DNA of 64,000 nt from Microvenator marinus (GCF_007993755.1 NZ_CP042467.1:5294001-5358000); one strand, 5' to 3'. Shown: positions 1-8,660, counted from the first letter of the stretch. Notes: a model not told the origin generated them from the letters alone. Program-made: numbers and translations.

Positions 1-745
1 TCGCGACTGGCCTCTCGACTTCCGGCATGTGGCAGCTCTGGCAGGTTTGGCCAGCCTTGGCGGCGGGGCTTTGTTTCCACTCCGCTCCGGTCGTAAAGAA
101 GCAGCCGAGCGTCAGTTCAGGAAAGACGGCCTCAGCCTGATGGCAACGCACACAATTCTCTTCAGTCAGTAATGACTCGGACTTTTGCACAGGATGAGGT
201 GCTCGGCTTTGGTCTCCCCACGGGCCGAGGATTTTTCCGTCGCGAACGTGGCACGTGGCGCAGGTGATAGCCTCGAGCTGTAGCTTCTCATCGTAGTGAG
301 GGTTCTCCACGTATTGTGGGGAGTTGAGCTTACCGTCGTTGAGACCTACGACGAGTTTTGGAAGTTGATTCATGACCGGCGTGTGGCAATTCACGCACAT
401 CCATTCCACGTCTTGGTCTGGTCCGGTTCCGCGCGACTTCTTGAGCTCCTCTTGAAACTGTGCGTCGTCCATCCACGCCCTCGCATGGGTCGAAATTTTC
501 CACTCCTCGTAGATTTCGGTATGGCAAGACCCACAGGTGGCCGCGCTGATGTCTGGAAGTCCTTTGGGAACCTCTTGGTGCATCGCGATTGGCTGCTGGA
601 AATACGGCCGAGACTCGTAGAATTCGGTCGATTTCTCGATCGCCTTCTTGGCGGCGTCCGCGTCTGCTTTTGGCTTTGGCGCTGGCTTGTCGCAAGCAGC
701 AAAAGAAGCAGCGAAGAGAAGTGAGGTGGCGGATTTTCTAAGCAC
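1..745 (-). CDS. Multihaem c-type cytochrome lipoprotein (partial, 3' end off window)
   Basis: Reading frame open from a GTG at 745 to the left edge (about 248 residues, no stop). The N-terminus is a lipoprotein signal (LLFAASFAAC, lipobox Cys near residue 18), so the mature protein is probably tethered outside the cytoplasmic membrane. Five CXXCH haem c motifs are visible in order: CGSCH, CVNCH, CATCH, CVRCH, CQSCH; more may follow outside the window. The spacing and a segment CGSCHTEIYEEWKISTHA resemble the cytochrome c554/NrfA-like multihaem group, whose members move electrons to or from nitrogen or sulfur compounds. It starts 21 bases after the stop of the outer-membrane barrel gene and is probably the third gene of the rhodanese operon. 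The substrate is unknown. GTG was chosen because no ATG gives the signal peptide. Confidence 0.85.
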   Translation of the reverse strand, partial: MLRKSATSLLFAASFAACDKPAPKPKADADAAKKAIEKSTEFYESRPYFQQPIAMHQEVPKGLPDISAATCGSCHTEIYEEWKISTHARAWMDDAQFQEELKKSRGTGPDQDVEWMCVNCHTPVMNQLPKLVVGLNDGKLNSPQYVENPHYDEKLQLEAITCATCHVRDGKILGPWGDQSRAPHPVQKSESLLTEENCVRCHQAEAVFPELTLGCFFTTGAEWKQSPAAKAGQTCQSCHMPEVERPVA

Positions 746-766
746 GTTTTTCAGGCGAAAAGGGGG

Positions 767-1630
767 TCAGTACGGGTCGGGAAACAGCTGACCGTCGTAG
801 CTAATTCCCAAGCCATAGGTCGTGCCTTTTGCCACAAATACACCACCGGGGATATGGCTGATATTGCCTTCCACAGAGAAGCCCCAACCGACCCGCACCA
901 GTGCCCCAACATGAGCGCTGAGGTAGGACTTGGTGGGGCGTTCAGCCGTGGCGTCAAAGCGCTGCACCGTGTCGACTCCCACCATGATGGCGAATCGCTC
1001 GGGAATCACGAATGCTCCCGTGCCGAAGCTGCCGCGAATTCCGTCCCCAAAGCCGTTTGAACGTGCCTGGTAGGAGATCTTGGCGGTCGCCCACCCCGGA
1101 ACGGGGTAGAATGAGCAACCGATAGCTAAGCCAGGTGTGAGCTCGTAAGACCCGTCACCGAGGGCTGGCAAGTACCTCTCAGCCGGGTTTGAGCCCCCAG
1201 TCGCGCCAGCGATCTCCGCATCCGACGGAATCACGCCATCATAGAGAGGTATGGAGCCGCCAACGGCAGCAGTGAGCGGACACCGTCCCTCTGAGATTGC
1301 GAAGCTCAATCCAAGGCCGAGGTCTCCAAGGCCAGAGCGCTGGTAGACCAGAGACTCGTAGGAGTTGTCGGCGATATGGAAGGGCAGCGTGAGGTTGAGC
1401 CCGACCCGAGGCGCCACGCCAACATCAAAATACGTGGTCACCGAGTGATTGGTGTACTGCCACGGCGTTTGCGTGGACTGGCCGCTCGCGTCGACCACCT
1501 GGTTCGTTGAAAACGTAGACCCTGAGACCTTGGCATAGCCAGTGCCGGGTGCCTTTACCCAAGGGCTTGCAACTGCATCACCTACGCTCACCAACGAGAG
1601 AATGAGCGCGAAACTGCACGCGCGTTTCAT
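767..1630 (-). CDS. Outer-membrane beta-barrel protein, transporter-like
   Basis: 287 residues with a Sec signal peptide (MKRACSFALILSLVSVGDAVAS) and a body of alternating hydrophobic/polar short strands rich in Gly, Tyr and Phe, ending in an aromatic residue (FPDPY). This pattern fits the porin-like family often annotated as 'transporter' or phenol-degradation MetA-pathway outer-membrane protein. Conserved-looking strands include TTYFDVGVAPRVGLNLTLPF near residue 70 and a barrel-closing strand YGLGISYDGQLF. It begins 4 bases after the rhodanese gene's stop; the GGAG that serves as its ribosome site lies at the end of that gene, so the two are probably translationally coupled. It may be the outer-membrane pore for whatever the rhodanese and cytochrome act on. 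The family is recognised only by overall character. Confidence 0.7.
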   Translation of the reverse strand: MKRACSFALILSLVSVGDAVASPWVKAPGTGYAKVSGSTFSTNQVVDASGQSTQTPWQYTNHSVTTYFDVGVAPRVGLNLTLPFHIADNSYESLVYQRSGLGDLGLGLSFAISEGRCPLTAAVGGSIPLYDGVIPSDAEIAGATGGSNPAERYLPALGDGSYELTPGLAIGCSFYPVPGWATAKISYQARSNGFGDGIRGSFGTGAFVIPERFAIMVGVDTVQRFDATAERPTKSYLSAHVGALVRVGWGFSVEGNISHIPGGVFVAKGTTYGLGISYDGQLFPDPY

Positions 1631-1633
1631 ACC

Positions 1634-2611
1634 TTACTCCGTAGGCTCTGAGGCTTCGGGTTCGTGGTCCACGATCGGAAGGTCATTGTCGCGTGACCAC
1701 TCGGCCCAAGAGCCGTCGTAATTCTTTACGTTGTTGTGGCCGAGCCAGCGGAAGACCGCATAAACAATGGTTGAGCGAACGCCGGTCTGGCAATACGGAA
1801 TGATGAGTGTGTCTTCTTCGAAGAGGCCAAGCGACTCAAACTCTGCGCGAAGTTCGTCTTTTGGACGCAACTTGCCGGTGGTCTCGTCGTAGACATTTTC
1901 CCAGTAGTACCAACTTGCATTTGGAATCGCGCCTTGGCGTGGATCGCCACGGTCCTCATCCCCATACCACTCGCCTTCGCGGCGTGTATCGATAAGGATG
2001 GCTGGCTTTGTTCCCTCTGCGGCTTCTTTGACCTCTTCAGCAGAAGCCCAAACTGAGTCTCTCAGGGCCACCACAAAGTCACCTTTTTCAGGCACCGTGG
2101 CCTCGGTAGCCGGCTCTTCGCCAGTCTCTGCAAGAATGGTCTCGTAGCCCTCGATGACGAAGTAAACATCGCCGTGTCCAAGGTACTCAAGCGTCCAGAA
2201 GAGGCGCCCCGTGTTGCTCGAGATGTTGTCACCGTACACAACGATCTTCTGGTCGTTGTTGATGCCAAGATTTCTGGCCGTCTCGGTGAGGGCGACCAAG
2301 TCTGGAATCACGAGTCCGAGCTCGTCTTGGAACTCTTTTCCACCCAGGGTGTGAACCGCGCCAGGAATGTGTCCGGCCTCGTATTTCTCAAGGCTTCGCG
2401 CGTCGAGAACCAATGCGCCCGCATCGCGGTACTCCAGCGCCTGCTGAGGTGTAATGAAGACTGTTGAATTGAGCGGACGTGCTTCGCAAAGCTCTTGGCT
2501 TTCGGAAGTACAGCGTTGCTCGGTCACCGTGTCCCCGCAGCCCACGGTCGCCAAGAGCGAAAGTGAAAGTAGTGCGCCGATCGCGTTTCTTCTGAAATTC
2601 CTAAACAACAT
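1634..2611 (-). CDS. Exported tandem-rhodanese sulfurtransferase lipoprotein
   Basis: 325 residues. An N-terminal lipoprotein signal (LLATVGC) is followed by two rhodanese domains, about residues 50-165 and 185-310. The second carries the active-site loop YCQTGVRS with the persulfide-forming Cys at about residue 274; the first has Asp in the equivalent place (VVYGDNISSN), the usual inactive N-terminal domain of SseA/thiosulfate sulfurtransferases. Such enzymes move sulfane sulfur from thiosulfate or a persulfide to a thiol acceptor; the lipobox puts this one outside the cytoplasm. A GAGG ribosome site precedes the ATG. It heads a minus-strand operon with the barrel and cytochrome and diverges from a YeeE/YedE pair, which supports a role in extracellular sulfur compound handling. 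Acceptor and physiological substrate are inferred. Confidence 0.9.
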   Translation of the reverse strand: MLFRNFRRNAIGALLSLSLLATVGCGDTVTEQRCTSESQELCEARPLNSTVFITPQQALEYRDAGALVLDARSLEKYEAGHIPGAVHTLGGKEFQDELGLVIPDLVALTETARNLGINNDQKIVVYGDNISSNTGRLFWTLEYLGHGDVYFVIEGYETILAETGEEPATEATVPEKGDFVVALRDSVWASAEEVKEAAEGTKPAILIDTRREGEWYGDEDRGDPRQGAIPNASWYYWENVYDETTGKLRPKDELRAEFESLGLFEEDTLIIPYCQTGVRSTIVYAVFRWLGHNNVKNYDGSWAEWSRDNDLPIVDHEPEASEPTE

Positions 2612-2684
2612 TGTGATCCTCGTTCTGAAAATCGGGTTTGTAATCCGGTCAACTCGACCGTGTTTGAAACCTTTACAGATTAAA

Positions 2685-2703
2685 TCCTACTAATCAAGTA
2701 GGA
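2685..2703. promoter_or_regulatory. Inverted repeat in divergent sulfur promoter region (putative operator)
   Basis: TCCTACT and AGTAGGA form a perfect 7-bp inverted repeat with a 5-base spacer (AATCA), midway between the rhodanese gene and the yeeE-like gene. A weak plus-strand promoter can be drawn with TTGAAA at 2664 and TACTAA at 2688, in which case the repeat would overlap the -10 box. A repressor of the ArsR type that senses sulfane sulfur (BigR/SqrR) would fit the context, but no such gene is in the window. Confidence 0.45.
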
Positions 2704-2766
2704 ATAATAAAATATTTCGCTGGTGTTCTTAATTTGGTTTTGCTAGCCCTAGGATAGAAGAGGAAA

Positions 2767-3168
2767 ATGACGATGGAATTTGACTATATGGCACTTGCGG
2801 GCGGGGCGATGATCGGCGCAGCAGCGCTCGTCCTCTGGCTCGGTCTGGGAAGAATTGCCGGCGTCTCCGGCATTATCGCGAACTCACCGCGTGAGGGTTC
2901 TGCATGGCGTTGGGCTTTCTTGCTCGGACTCCTTGGAGCCGGAGTTGTGGCGAGTCTCGGCGGTGGAATCCCAGATCCTACGAAACCAACTGGGGTGATG
3001 CTTTTGGCGGGACTTCTTGTTGGGATAGGCACGGTCGTGGGTAACGGATGTACGAGCGGGCACGGTGTTTGTGGTATTGGCCGGCTCTCGAAGCGCTCTT
3101 TGATCGCCACGTGTGTGTTCATGGCTACCGGCGGTATCACGGTTTGGATTTGGGGAGGTGCGGTATGA
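2767..3168 (+). CDS. YeeE/YedE-family sulfur transporter, N-terminal half protein
   Basis: 133 residues, about four membrane helices. It carries the family signature GNGCTSGHGVCG near residue 94, whose cysteines are known in YeeE (TsuA) to relay thiosulfate through the membrane. Here the transporter is split over two genes, a common arrangement in proteobacteria where each product is half the size of YeeE. The second half overlaps it by four bases (ATGA). Start at 2767 follows GAGGAAA closely; an in-frame ATG at 2773 has better spacing and is an alternative. Divergent from the rhodanese operon, suggesting joint control. A paralogous pair lies at 33547-34442. Confidence 0.88.
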   Translation: MTMEFDYMALAGGAMIGAAALVLWLGLGRIAGVSGIIANSPREGSAWRWAFLLGLLGAGVVASLGGGIPDPTKPTGVMLLAGLLVGIGTVVGNGCTSGHGVCGIGRLSKRSLIATCVFMATGGITVWIWGGAV

Positions 3169-3647
3169 GGAGTTTCGTTTTTGCGTTTCTCTCCGGAATA
3201 CTATTTGGCGCAGGATTGGTGGTCTCAGGGATGACCGATACGTCGAAGGTCTTGGCCTTTTTGGACGTTACGGGAGACTTCAATCCTGCGCTTGCGCTCG
3301 TCATGGTCGGAGCAATCGGCGTGTTTCTGCCCGGATATTTTCTATCGCGTCGGCTCAAAAAACCGCTGCTGACGCAGGAATTCAGTCATCCCGAAAAGAC
3401 GTTAGTAGATACACCTCTGATTCTCGGATCTTCTCTATTCGGAGTCGGTTGGGGGCTTAGCGGCGTTTGTCCAGGCCCAGCCGTGGTTAACGTGGCGTCT
3501 CTGAACTCAGGATTTTTGGGGTTCTTTGTAGCGATGCTAGCCGGCATGGCATTGGTCGCCTTAGCGCGTGGAATCAGCGCAAGAGGGGGTTTGCCCACTG
3601 GCCCATCGACCCGAAATCAGCACGAACCGGCCCTGCCGGAGTCCTGA
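3165..3647 (+). CDS. YeeE/YedE-family sulfur transporter, C-terminal half protein
   Basis: 160 residues beginning MRSFVFAFLSGILFGAGLVV; the ATG at 3165 overlaps the stop of the preceding half. An upstream in-frame extension is open to 3048 but lies inside the previous gene and is not credible. About four helices, with the second-half signature GVCPGPAVVN near residue 103, holding the conserved Cys-Pro. Together with the preceding gene it should form a complete YeeE-like channel importing thiosulfate or a related sulfur species. The last 25 residues are hydrophilic and not conserved in character, and the gene runs 74 bases into the convergent lipoprotein gene. Confidence 0.85.
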   Translation: MRSFVFAFLSGILFGAGLVVSGMTDTSKVLAFLDVTGDFNPALALVMVGAIGVFLPGYFLSRRLKKPLLTQEFSHPEKTLVDTPLILGSSLFGVGWGLSGVCPGPAVVNVASLNSGFLGFFVAMLAGMALVALARGISARGGLPTGPSTRNQHEPALPES

Positions 3648-4014
3648 ACGCAACGCCGCCGTCAATACCCCACGGGATGGAGCGTTTGGTCAGAATATTC
3701 TGAGCCCCCACCGCAACCGCATTAAAGGCAATGCCCAGAGGGACCTCAACGCCCACGCGCCGCGCGGCGGGAATGTTGCGCTTAAGGGCCACCGAGCCGT
3801 CATTGAACCGCGAATTGAAAAGGTCGAGTGACCAATCCACTTGCTGAATCGGAAGCTCATATTCGTTGGGGTTGAAGACGTCGAGATTGAGGCCCACATC
3901 GAGCCGCGAAGCCGTCAGATTCTTGAGCAGCGCACTTTTAAGGTTGACCTCAGGGGTCTTGCAACCGCTCAAAACAAGTACGCACATCGCTAACAATAGC
4001 CATCTGTATTTCAT
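3574..4014 (-). CDS. LEA14-like (WHy-type) lipoprotein
   Basis: 146 residues with a lipobox signal (VLVLSGCK, Cys at about 18) followed by one domain of the late-embryogenesis-abundant type 2 kind: LDVGLNLDVFNPNEYELPIQ matches the typical 'N-P-N' strand and the later IAFNAVAVG region continues the sandwich. Bacterial relatives are small envelope lipoproteins linked loosely to stress; no enzymatic function is known. Its ATG overlaps the stop of the upstream gene (4011-5057), so the two form an operon. Its last 74 bases overlap the convergent yeeE-type gene. Confidence 0.7.
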   Translation of the reverse strand: MKYRWLLLAMCVLVLSGCKTPEVNLKSALLKNLTASRLDVGLNLDVFNPNEYELPIQQVDWSLDLFNSRFNDGSVALKRNIPAARRVGVEVPLGIAFNAVAVGAQNILTKRSIPWGIDGGVAFRTPAGPVRADFGSMGQWANPLLR

Positions 4015-5057
4015 GGAATATCTCCAACTCTGAATCCGATAAACTGGCCTGAAACCAGGCCTTCTTCGCTTACACCAAGTTTTTGAAGGGCCATCGTTCC
4101 TCCGAGGTTACCTTCGTTGATCTGGTCGATCTGGCCGTCAAAATCCACGTCGTGGAGTCGCGCTTGCCCAGTCAACGACATGCCCACTGGCACCTCAAAC
4201 AGGTCTACGAATCCGTTGACCTGGCCCAAAACCCCGTCCTCACAATTTCCAATCACGTCGTTGAGACTTACACCCACATCCACCCCAGCGATATCAACGC
4301 CAAGCATTCCTTTGTCGGCAAGTCGTCCTGCCATGCCCCTGCAGTTTACGGCTCCGAGCACGACTTCACGGAAGCCTACGCCTTCTGAGGCTTGAGCGGG
4401 TAGCAGTTGATTTGTCAGCATGACCAATCCGAGGCGACCATAATTGAAATCGAGCGACCCAGACTCGATGTTCATCTGGTCTCGGTCCACTTGCGCTACA
4501 TAGTCGCTGCTTATGATTTCGACTGGATACTCGGAGTCTAGAAGTGAAGCGGTGTCGAGACTGGTTTGTGAACATCCGATGCCGCCTGAGTCACGACAGC
4601 TGGGGTCATCAAAGAGTGAAATTCCGTTCCAAGTTTGGGTAGCCTTGTAATTCTCGCCTTGGTCCACCACGAGCATCGTCGTTTGGACGTCGAGCGTCTT
4701 CATTTGCGCGTCGACCTTATTGAGTCCCGATGAGACCTGATAGATCCACGGAGCGCGCCCGGAGACGTAGGAGTTGATTTCGGTCTGAATCGATTGACCG
4801 AGAATTGAGCGAAAGGTTGAAGCGACCGACGAGCCATATTGTGTTTCGACTTGACCGACAATTCGATTCGTAATCAGGGCGTCTGGCGTCACCCATTGTC
4901 CCGCGATTTGCCCGAAAATGCCCGAGAATGAGGACATGTCATAGCGAGATTCTGTGTCGTAAGGTCCTTCGACTTCCTGTTGAATTGTACTTGCGTTCAT
5001 TGGCTGGCAGCCAATCAGGCCAGCGGCAGCCACTAGAATTATTGCGTATGACTTCAT
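4011..5057 (-). CDS. Lipoprotein of unknown function
   Basis: 348 residues from the ATG at 5057, preceded by GAAGGGT. A longer frame to 5111 exists, but the 18 extra residues are hydrophilic and would bury the signal peptide. Signal MKSYAIILVAAAGLIGC ends in a lipobox. The mature part is polar, rich in Gln, Asp and Ser, with no recognised domain; it contains repeated statements of beta character (LTNQLLPAQ, VDIAGVDVGVSLNDVIGNC) and a paired-Cys segment DPSCRDSGGIGC. Co-transcribed with the LEA14-like lipoprotein. No function is assigned. Confidence 0.8.
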   Translation of the reverse strand: MKSYAIILVAAAGLIGCQPMNASTIQQEVEGPYDTESRYDMSSFSGIFGQIAGQWVTPDALITNRIVGQVETQYGSSVASTFRSILGQSIQTEINSYVSGRAPWIYQVSSGLNKVDAQMKTLDVQTTMLVVDQGENYKATQTWNGISLFDDPSCRDSGGIGCSQTSLDTASLLDSEYPVEIISSDYVAQVDRDQMNIESGSLDFNYGRLGLVMLTNQLLPAQASEGVGFREVVLGAVNCRGMAGRLADKGMLGVDIAGVDVGVSLNDVIGNCEDGVLGQVNGFVDLFEVPVGMSLTGQARLHDVDFDGQIDQINEGNLGGTMALQKLGVSEEGLVSGQFIGFRVGDIP

Positions 5058-5215
5058 AAAAATACCCTTCAGTGTCGAATGGTCAGACGTGTGTTGTCGC
5101 AAAATAATCAATTCATGGCTAGCAGAACGCTATATCATGGCCTCGAAATGATAAATCCTTCGACAATCTCGACCTGAGGTTCTAGAGTCGGGCTACTCTG
5201 GGAGAGGATGAATGC

Positions 5216-6856
5216 ATGGCGATGCAAATTTGGGCAGTTGATGATGAAGAGAGTTTGCTGATGGCGATCGGCGAGCTTCTTCGTGAGACTGACTTTGAAT
5301 ACAGGTCCTTTGTGGACCCTCGTGAGGTTATTCCGGCCTTAGATGAACGGATACCCGACCTCATTCTGGTGGACCTCAATATGCCTCGGATGACGGGCAC
5401 CGAACTCATCAAGGCGTTGAGAAACTCAAGTGCGGCCGATGTTCCGGTGATGGTTCTGACGGCCTTGAGCTCCGAGGGCGCGCTACTGAACGCGTTCAAG
5501 GCAGGCGCGGACGACGTGGTTCGAAAGCCCTTTAGCTTCTCAGAGCTCCTCGCCAGGATTTCCTGGCAGCTCGAGAGAGCACAGCAGATTCGTGCGCTTC
5601 GAAGGAAGAACTCGGACCTCAGAATTTTGACCGAGCTGGCAAAAACCATGAGCCAGGAGGACTCGCTTGGCAATGTGCTTCGCGTGCTTGTGGACTCGAT
5701 GAGGCGTGCGCTGAGCGTGGCGCGGTGCGGAGTCTATCTGGTGGATGAGGAGTCCGGAGAGCTTCATCGAGCGCTCCCCTCAGACCCATCACGCGCCGAG
5801 GGCTCGCCGAATCTCAGCCTCGACTATCGCAATATTGAGGCGCTCGCCAAAGGCTTGGCGTCTAGGCGTCCGGTCTTGCTCGGCCAAAAAGAAACCTCCG
5901 AATTGATGGCGAAAATGGGCGGTGAGGCTGTCAGGTCTGAGACCGTGTCGTCGGCGATCTATCCCATGCAGCTGAGTGGGCGACTGATAGGTGTCATCGT
6001 GTTGATCGCCACACGAGACGATTTTGGCCAGGATGACCGCGAGAAAGACCTTTGTTCGATCGCGTCCGACCTCACGGCGGTTGCCGTTCGAAGGAGCGAG
6101 CTCTTTCATTCGTTGCGCCGGGACCATTTCCTGATCGACGAGCGAAGCCGCGAACTCGCTGAAGCTAAGGACCTGCTCCAGGGCGTGATCGAATCGAGCC
6201 CAGACGCGATTGTCGTGGCTTCAATCGCCGGAGAAATCCTGATCTTCAACCGCGCCGCAGAACGCATTCTCGGTTGGTCCAGAAACGAAGCGATCGGAAT
6301 GCATGTCCGAAACCTCTATCCGGCAGGTGGAGCCGAGCGAATCATGGCATTGCTCCGTCAAGACAAATACGGCGGGGAGGGGAGGCTTTTGGCTCAACGC
6401 CACGTGCTGACCGACAAAGAAGAGAGAGAACTCCCCGTGGAGATTTCGGCGGCACTCATCCACGACCAAGACGGGGCAGAGGTCGCTACGGTGGGGATTT
6501 TTAAGGATTTGCGGCGAGACCTTCACATGGAAGAACGCCTCTTGGCGGCCACAGAAGACCTTGAACGCACGCGTCGTCGGGTGGTTGTTGCGGAGCTCGC
6601 GGGGGCCGCTGCGCATGAGCTAAATCAGCCGTTGACTAGCCTCTTGGGTTATACCGAACTCATGCGGCGAAAAGTCACCGAGGCCGAGCATCTCAGGATT
6701 CTTTCGAAGATCGACTCCGATGCGAAGCGAGTGGCAGATATCGTGGGGAAAATTGGGCGAATCACCGACTACCGAACCAAAGAGTACGTGGGTGGTGCCC
6801 GAATTATGGACTTGGACAGCGCCTCTGAGGCGATCGACGAAGGGGAAGAACACTGA
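5216..6856 (+). CDS. Receiver-GAF-PAS-DHp signalling protein lacking a kinase ATPase domain
   Basis: 546 residues. Receiver domain residues 4-120 with acidic pair DD9-10, phospho-acceptor Asp53 (LILVDLNMP) and Lys near 104 (VRKPF). A GAF-like domain spans roughly 150-300 and a PAS domain 320-430 (IESSPDAIVVASIAGEILIFN). The C-terminus has a histidine-kinase dimerisation/phosphotransfer helix pair with H-box AHELNQPLTS (His467), but the protein stops about 80 residues later, with no N, G1 or G2 box. It therefore has a phosphorylatable His and Asp but cannot autophosphorylate. The next gene, 20 bases on, encodes a full kinase. It may be phosphorylated in trans or act as a dimerisation partner. 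GAGAGG precedes the ATG. Confidence 0.88.
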   Translation: MAMQIWAVDDEESLLMAIGELLRETDFEYRSFVDPREVIPALDERIPDLILVDLNMPRMTGTELIKALRNSSAADVPVMVLTALSSEGALLNAFKAGADDVVRKPFSFSELLARISWQLERAQQIRALRRKNSDLRILTELAKTMSQEDSLGNVLRVLVDSMRRALSVARCGVYLVDEESGELHRALPSDPSRAEGSPNLSLDYRNIEALAKGLASRRPVLLGQKETSELMAKMGGEAVRSETVSSAIYPMQLSGRLIGVIVLIATRDDFGQDDREKDLCSIASDLTAVAVRRSELFHSLRRDHFLIDERSRELAEAKDLLQGVIESSPDAIVVASIAGEILIFNRAAERILGWSRNEAIGMHVRNLYPAGGAERIMALLRQDKYGGEGRLLAQRHVLTDKEERELPVEISAALIHDQDGAEVATVGIFKDLRRDLHMEERLLAATEDLERTRRRVVVAELAGAAAHELNQPLTSLLGYTELMRRKVTEAEHLRILSKIDSDAKRVADIVGKIGRITDYRTKEYVGGARIMDLDSASEAIDEGEEH

Positions 6857-6876
6857 AGCGAAGGAAGTAGCAGTAA

Positions 6877-8658
6877 ATGAAGACCAACATCGATTATCAA
6901 GAAGTATTCGAATCGATATCAGATCCTCTCGCAATTTGTGACGAGGATGGGCGGGTCATGACAATGAACTCGGCGGCACAAACCCTCTTGGAGCCAACGG
7001 GAGAGGTGCGTCTAATTCTGACCGCACGCGAGACCGTGCGTCAGATGCGCATGGCACCAAATCAAAGGCACGAATTTTTCATGGCCGATGTGATGCTCGA
7101 AGGTACGCGAAAAAAACGTGTGTCGGTGTCACTTGGTTCACTAGATTTTGGCGGTTATCGAGTCGCCTTCGACCCCGAACCTGTTCGCGGTGTCAGCGCC
7201 AATGTGCGTTTGCTTCAGTCGCTGGTAAACGCCCACCGCCACACTGACCTCTTCGTATCCCCCGACCGTATCGCAGCACTCTTCGCCGCGTGTTTCCAAG
7301 AGGTGTTTACTGATGTTTCCTTCCACCTCGAGTTCCCTGACCCGGGCTTCGTGTTCCAGCATCAGGGCTGGGGCTCGCCCGCATTGAGTCGGACGTTGAA
7401 GGGTGCTCAGTCTGGAAAGCTGACCGCGGACGAGTTTCTCTGGGCCGATAGTGACACCGGATACCGCGTCGTCTCTCAAGATTCGGAACATCCGGTTGTC
7501 TTGCAGGTTGAAAGGCGTGGCGAGGAGAAGTTTACGGTTGCGGAACGTGAGGCGCTTGAGACTTTCTTGCAGCAGACTAGCCTTGCGCTAGGCCGCATCC
7601 TGCTCCGCGAGGACTATTCCAAGATTTCACCCATCATCGACCATCTGGATAGCGTGGTTCTGATTTGTGATTCACGCCGAAAGATTCGAGTCACGAACAA
7701 GATGTTCGAGGATTTGGTGGGTAAACAGGCGATTGGCCAAGATGTGCTAGATTTCTTTGATGTCGACTCGCAGAAACGGCTCAGAACCTCGTCGGCATCA
7801 GTGATGGCATCGGGTGAAGTCGCGATCTTTGAAGGCGAAGTCATTCGGGCCGACAAGTCCAGTGTTCGTCTGCAGATTCAAGTCGCGCCAATTGGGGTTC
7901 GAGAGTCCCCTGGATTTGTTGTGACGGCAGGGGCGAATCAGGCAACAGTGGCGCAGGTTTCCGAGCGATTGCAGCGCGCCGAGCATCTGCTCAACATCGG
8001 ACAACTCGCTACGGGTGTGGCCCACGAGCTCAAGAATCCGCTCACATCCATTCTCAATTACGCGGACTATTTGCTTCAGAAGTACGAGGGCAAGTTCTTT
8101 GAGGAAAAGGACAGAGACCGCCTTCAGCGCATAATTTCGGGCGTTGAGCACATCGATAGCTTCGTTAAAGATCTGCTCCTTCTGGCAAAACCAGACGCCG
8201 ACACAACCGAAGTTGTGGCTATTTCAAAACTAGCCTCCGACGTAGTGATGTCGTGCGAAGTCTCTCTAGAGCGCTTCGGCGCCCACCTCGCCGTTGAGGT
8301 GGACCCTGACGCCAAGGTGAGGGGCTCGAGGGCTCAGCTAAAGCACGTCTTTGTCAATCTTGTGAACAACGCCGCGCGCGCCATGGAAAAGCCCGGTGGT
8401 CGAATCGTTCTTCGCGCCCGAACCGAAGGGAAATTGACGATTTGTGAAGTTGTTGACGACGCGAAAGGTATTGAGCCCGAACATTTAGAAAGGATCTTTG
8501 AGCCATTCTTCACAACCCATGACTCGGAGGGTGGAACGGGTCTGGGTCTTGCGATTGTCGAAACCATTGTCCGAAGGCACGAGGGGCAGATCGGCGTGGA
8601 ATCTACGCCGGGTCAAGGCACGACTTTCAGAATCATCTTCCCACATCCGAGAGTTTAG
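6877..8658 (+). CDS. PAS-containing sensor histidine kinase (NtrB-like catalytic core)
   Basis: 593 residues, no membrane segment, so cytoplasmic. An N-terminal PAS (residues 8-110, DPLAICDEDGRVMTMNSAA), a middle region of GAF-like size (115-240), a second PAS (250-345), then HisKA with H-box VAHELKNPLTSI (His383) and an HATPase domain: N box FVNLVNNAARAM, G1 box VDDAKGIEPE, F box FEPFFTT, G2 GGTGLGLAI. The G1 box has Ala where most kinases have Gly (DDAKG for DxGxG), a variation tolerated in some kinases. It follows the receiver/DHp gene by 20 bases and likely supplies the ATPase function for that protein. No DNA-binding response regulator is adjacent. Confidence 0.9.
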   Translation: MKTNIDYQEVFESISDPLAICDEDGRVMTMNSAAQTLLEPTGEVRLILTARETVRQMRMAPNQRHEFFMADVMLEGTRKKRVSVSLGSLDFGGYRVAFDPEPVRGVSANVRLLQSLVNAHRHTDLFVSPDRIAALFAACFQEVFTDVSFHLEFPDPGFVFQHQGWGSPALSRTLKGAQSGKLTADEFLWADSDTGYRVVSQDSEHPVVLQVERRGEEKFTVAEREALETFLQQTSLALGRILLREDYSKISPIIDHLDSVVLICDSRRKIRVTNKMFEDLVGKQAIGQDVLDFFDVDSQKRLRTSSASVMASGEVAIFEGEVIRADKSSVRLQIQVAPIGVRESPGFVVTAGANQATVAQVSERLQRAEHLLNIGQLATGVAHELKNPLTSILNYADYLLQKYEGKFFEEKDRDRLQRIISGVEHIDSFVKDLLLLAKPDADTTEVVAISKLASDVVMSCEVSLERFGAHLAVEVDPDAKVRGSRAQLKHVFVNLVNNAARAMEKPGGRIVLRARTEGKLTICEVVDDAKGIEPEHLERIFEPFFTTHDSEGGTGLGLAIVETIVRRHEGQIGVESTPGQGTTFRIIFPHPRV

Positions 8659-8660
8659 CC

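Noticed and set aside
296-724. Open frame on the plus strand (142 residues) and two on the minus strand in other frames
   Set aside because: They lie over the GTG-initiated multihaem cytochrome, whose five CXXCH motifs and lipobox show which frame is real.
2700-2766. Sigma-54-like TTTGGTTTTGCT upstream of the first yeeE gene
   Set aside because: The -24 element lacks GGCAC and spacing to a -12 GC is wrong, unlike the perfect match at 33496.
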